A stretch of 55,365 nt of DNA, from the NCBI RefSeq assembly GCF_905397275.1, contig NZ_CAJPUY010000031.1, forward strand, positions 1-55,365, in the 5' to 3' direction. This document shows, one piece after another, positions 55,267-55,365 of the stretch. Below the pieces are notes generated by a model, which worked only from the letters and a program-made list of their open reading frames with translations, was not told where the DNA came from and searched no databases. Source of the DNA: Cupriavidus yeoncheonensis. GTDB taxonomy: Bacteria; Pseudomonadota; Gammaproteobacteria; Burkholderiales; Burkholderiaceae. How positions within the stretch are numbered: position 1 is the stretch's first letter; each line of letters opens with the position of its first letter. The translations under genes and the position numbers were made by a program.

Positions 55267-55365
55267 GAACTGAAGAGTTTGATCCTGGCTCAGATTGAAC
55301 GCTGGCGGCATGCCTTACACATGCAAGTCGAACGGCAGCACGGGCTTCGGCCTGGTGGCGAGTGG
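55267..55365 (+). rRNA. 16S ribosomal RNA (5' end, partial)
   Basis: The sequence GAACTGAAGAGTTTGATCCT and the following 80 bases (CTCAGATTGAACGCTGGCGG, GTCGAACGGCAGCACGGGCT) are the conserved start of 16S rRNA, with a V1 region of Burkholderiales type. The mature 5' end is placed by alignment to the E. coli start. Only about 99 bases are in the window. Confidence 0.97.

Overview
The window is about 55 kb of very GC-rich chromosome from a beta-proteobacterium, most likely Cupriavidus or a close Burkholderiales relative. This rests on codon use, gene content (DUF2970, KfrA-like protein, beta-proteobacterial style liu cluster with a TetR regulator) and the start of a 16S rRNA gene at the right edge. 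The left edge cuts a gene in two and the right edge lies about 100 bases into 16S.

Layout. (1) 1-7.7 kb: 3' part of ftsK with an Ala-Glu repeat tract; a small cupin; a LysR - flavin monooxygenase - two CMD/AhpD-like genes cluster; and a one-piece osmoprotectant-type ABC transporter (binding protein plus permease) with no ATPase beside it. (2) 7.8-13.8 kb: a DUF2970 peptide; a periplasmic triheme cytochrome c paired with a Tat-exported spermidine-dehydrogenase-like flavoenzyme; a glutathionyl-hydroquinone reductase; an acyltransferase; a small exported repeat protein. (3) 14.2-21.1 kb: a sigma-54-dependent activator and its apparent target operon (aldehyde dehydrogenase, MetA-like outer-membrane protein, PQQ alcohol dehydrogenase). 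A 7-3-7 palindrome recurs upstream of both, and a -24/-12 promoter precedes the operon. (4) 21.1-30.7 kb: a complete leucine/isovalerate (liu) operon, acyl-CoA ligase to HMG-CoA lyase, with a divergent TetR regulator and two matching operator-like repeats. (5) 31-34 kb: a tauABC-type sulfonate importer preceded by an 11-codon leader ORF with five Leu codons and two mutually exclusive hairpins. (6) 34.1-38.5 kb: an intergenic repeat element, a ProQ-family RNA chaperone, a cupin, and a divergent pair of tyrosine recombinase and KfrA-like coiled-coil protein sharing an AT-rich palindromic control region. (7) 38.6-43.4 kb: a SnoaL-like protein next to a frameshifted LysR remnant, a class II amidotransferase, and a fluoride-riboswitch-controlled set: CLC-F antiporter, two DUF190 proteins and a CBS protein. 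(8) 43.4-49.7 kb: a DMT exporter and a DUF2760 - Hsp70 - Hsp70 operon. (9) 50-55.4 kb: an RpoD-type sigma factor, a PAS-GGDEF diguanylate cyclase, an exported unknown protein, and the promoters, leader and 5' end of an rRNA operon.

The best candidates for little-described biology are the fluoride operon accessory genes (two diverged DUF190 proteins and a CBS protein behind one riboswitch), the recombinase/KfrA module with a palindrome spanning its promoter, the DUF2760-Hsp70-Hsp70 operon, and the leader-peptide region ahead of tauA. Function calls come from motif recognition by eye; no database search was run.
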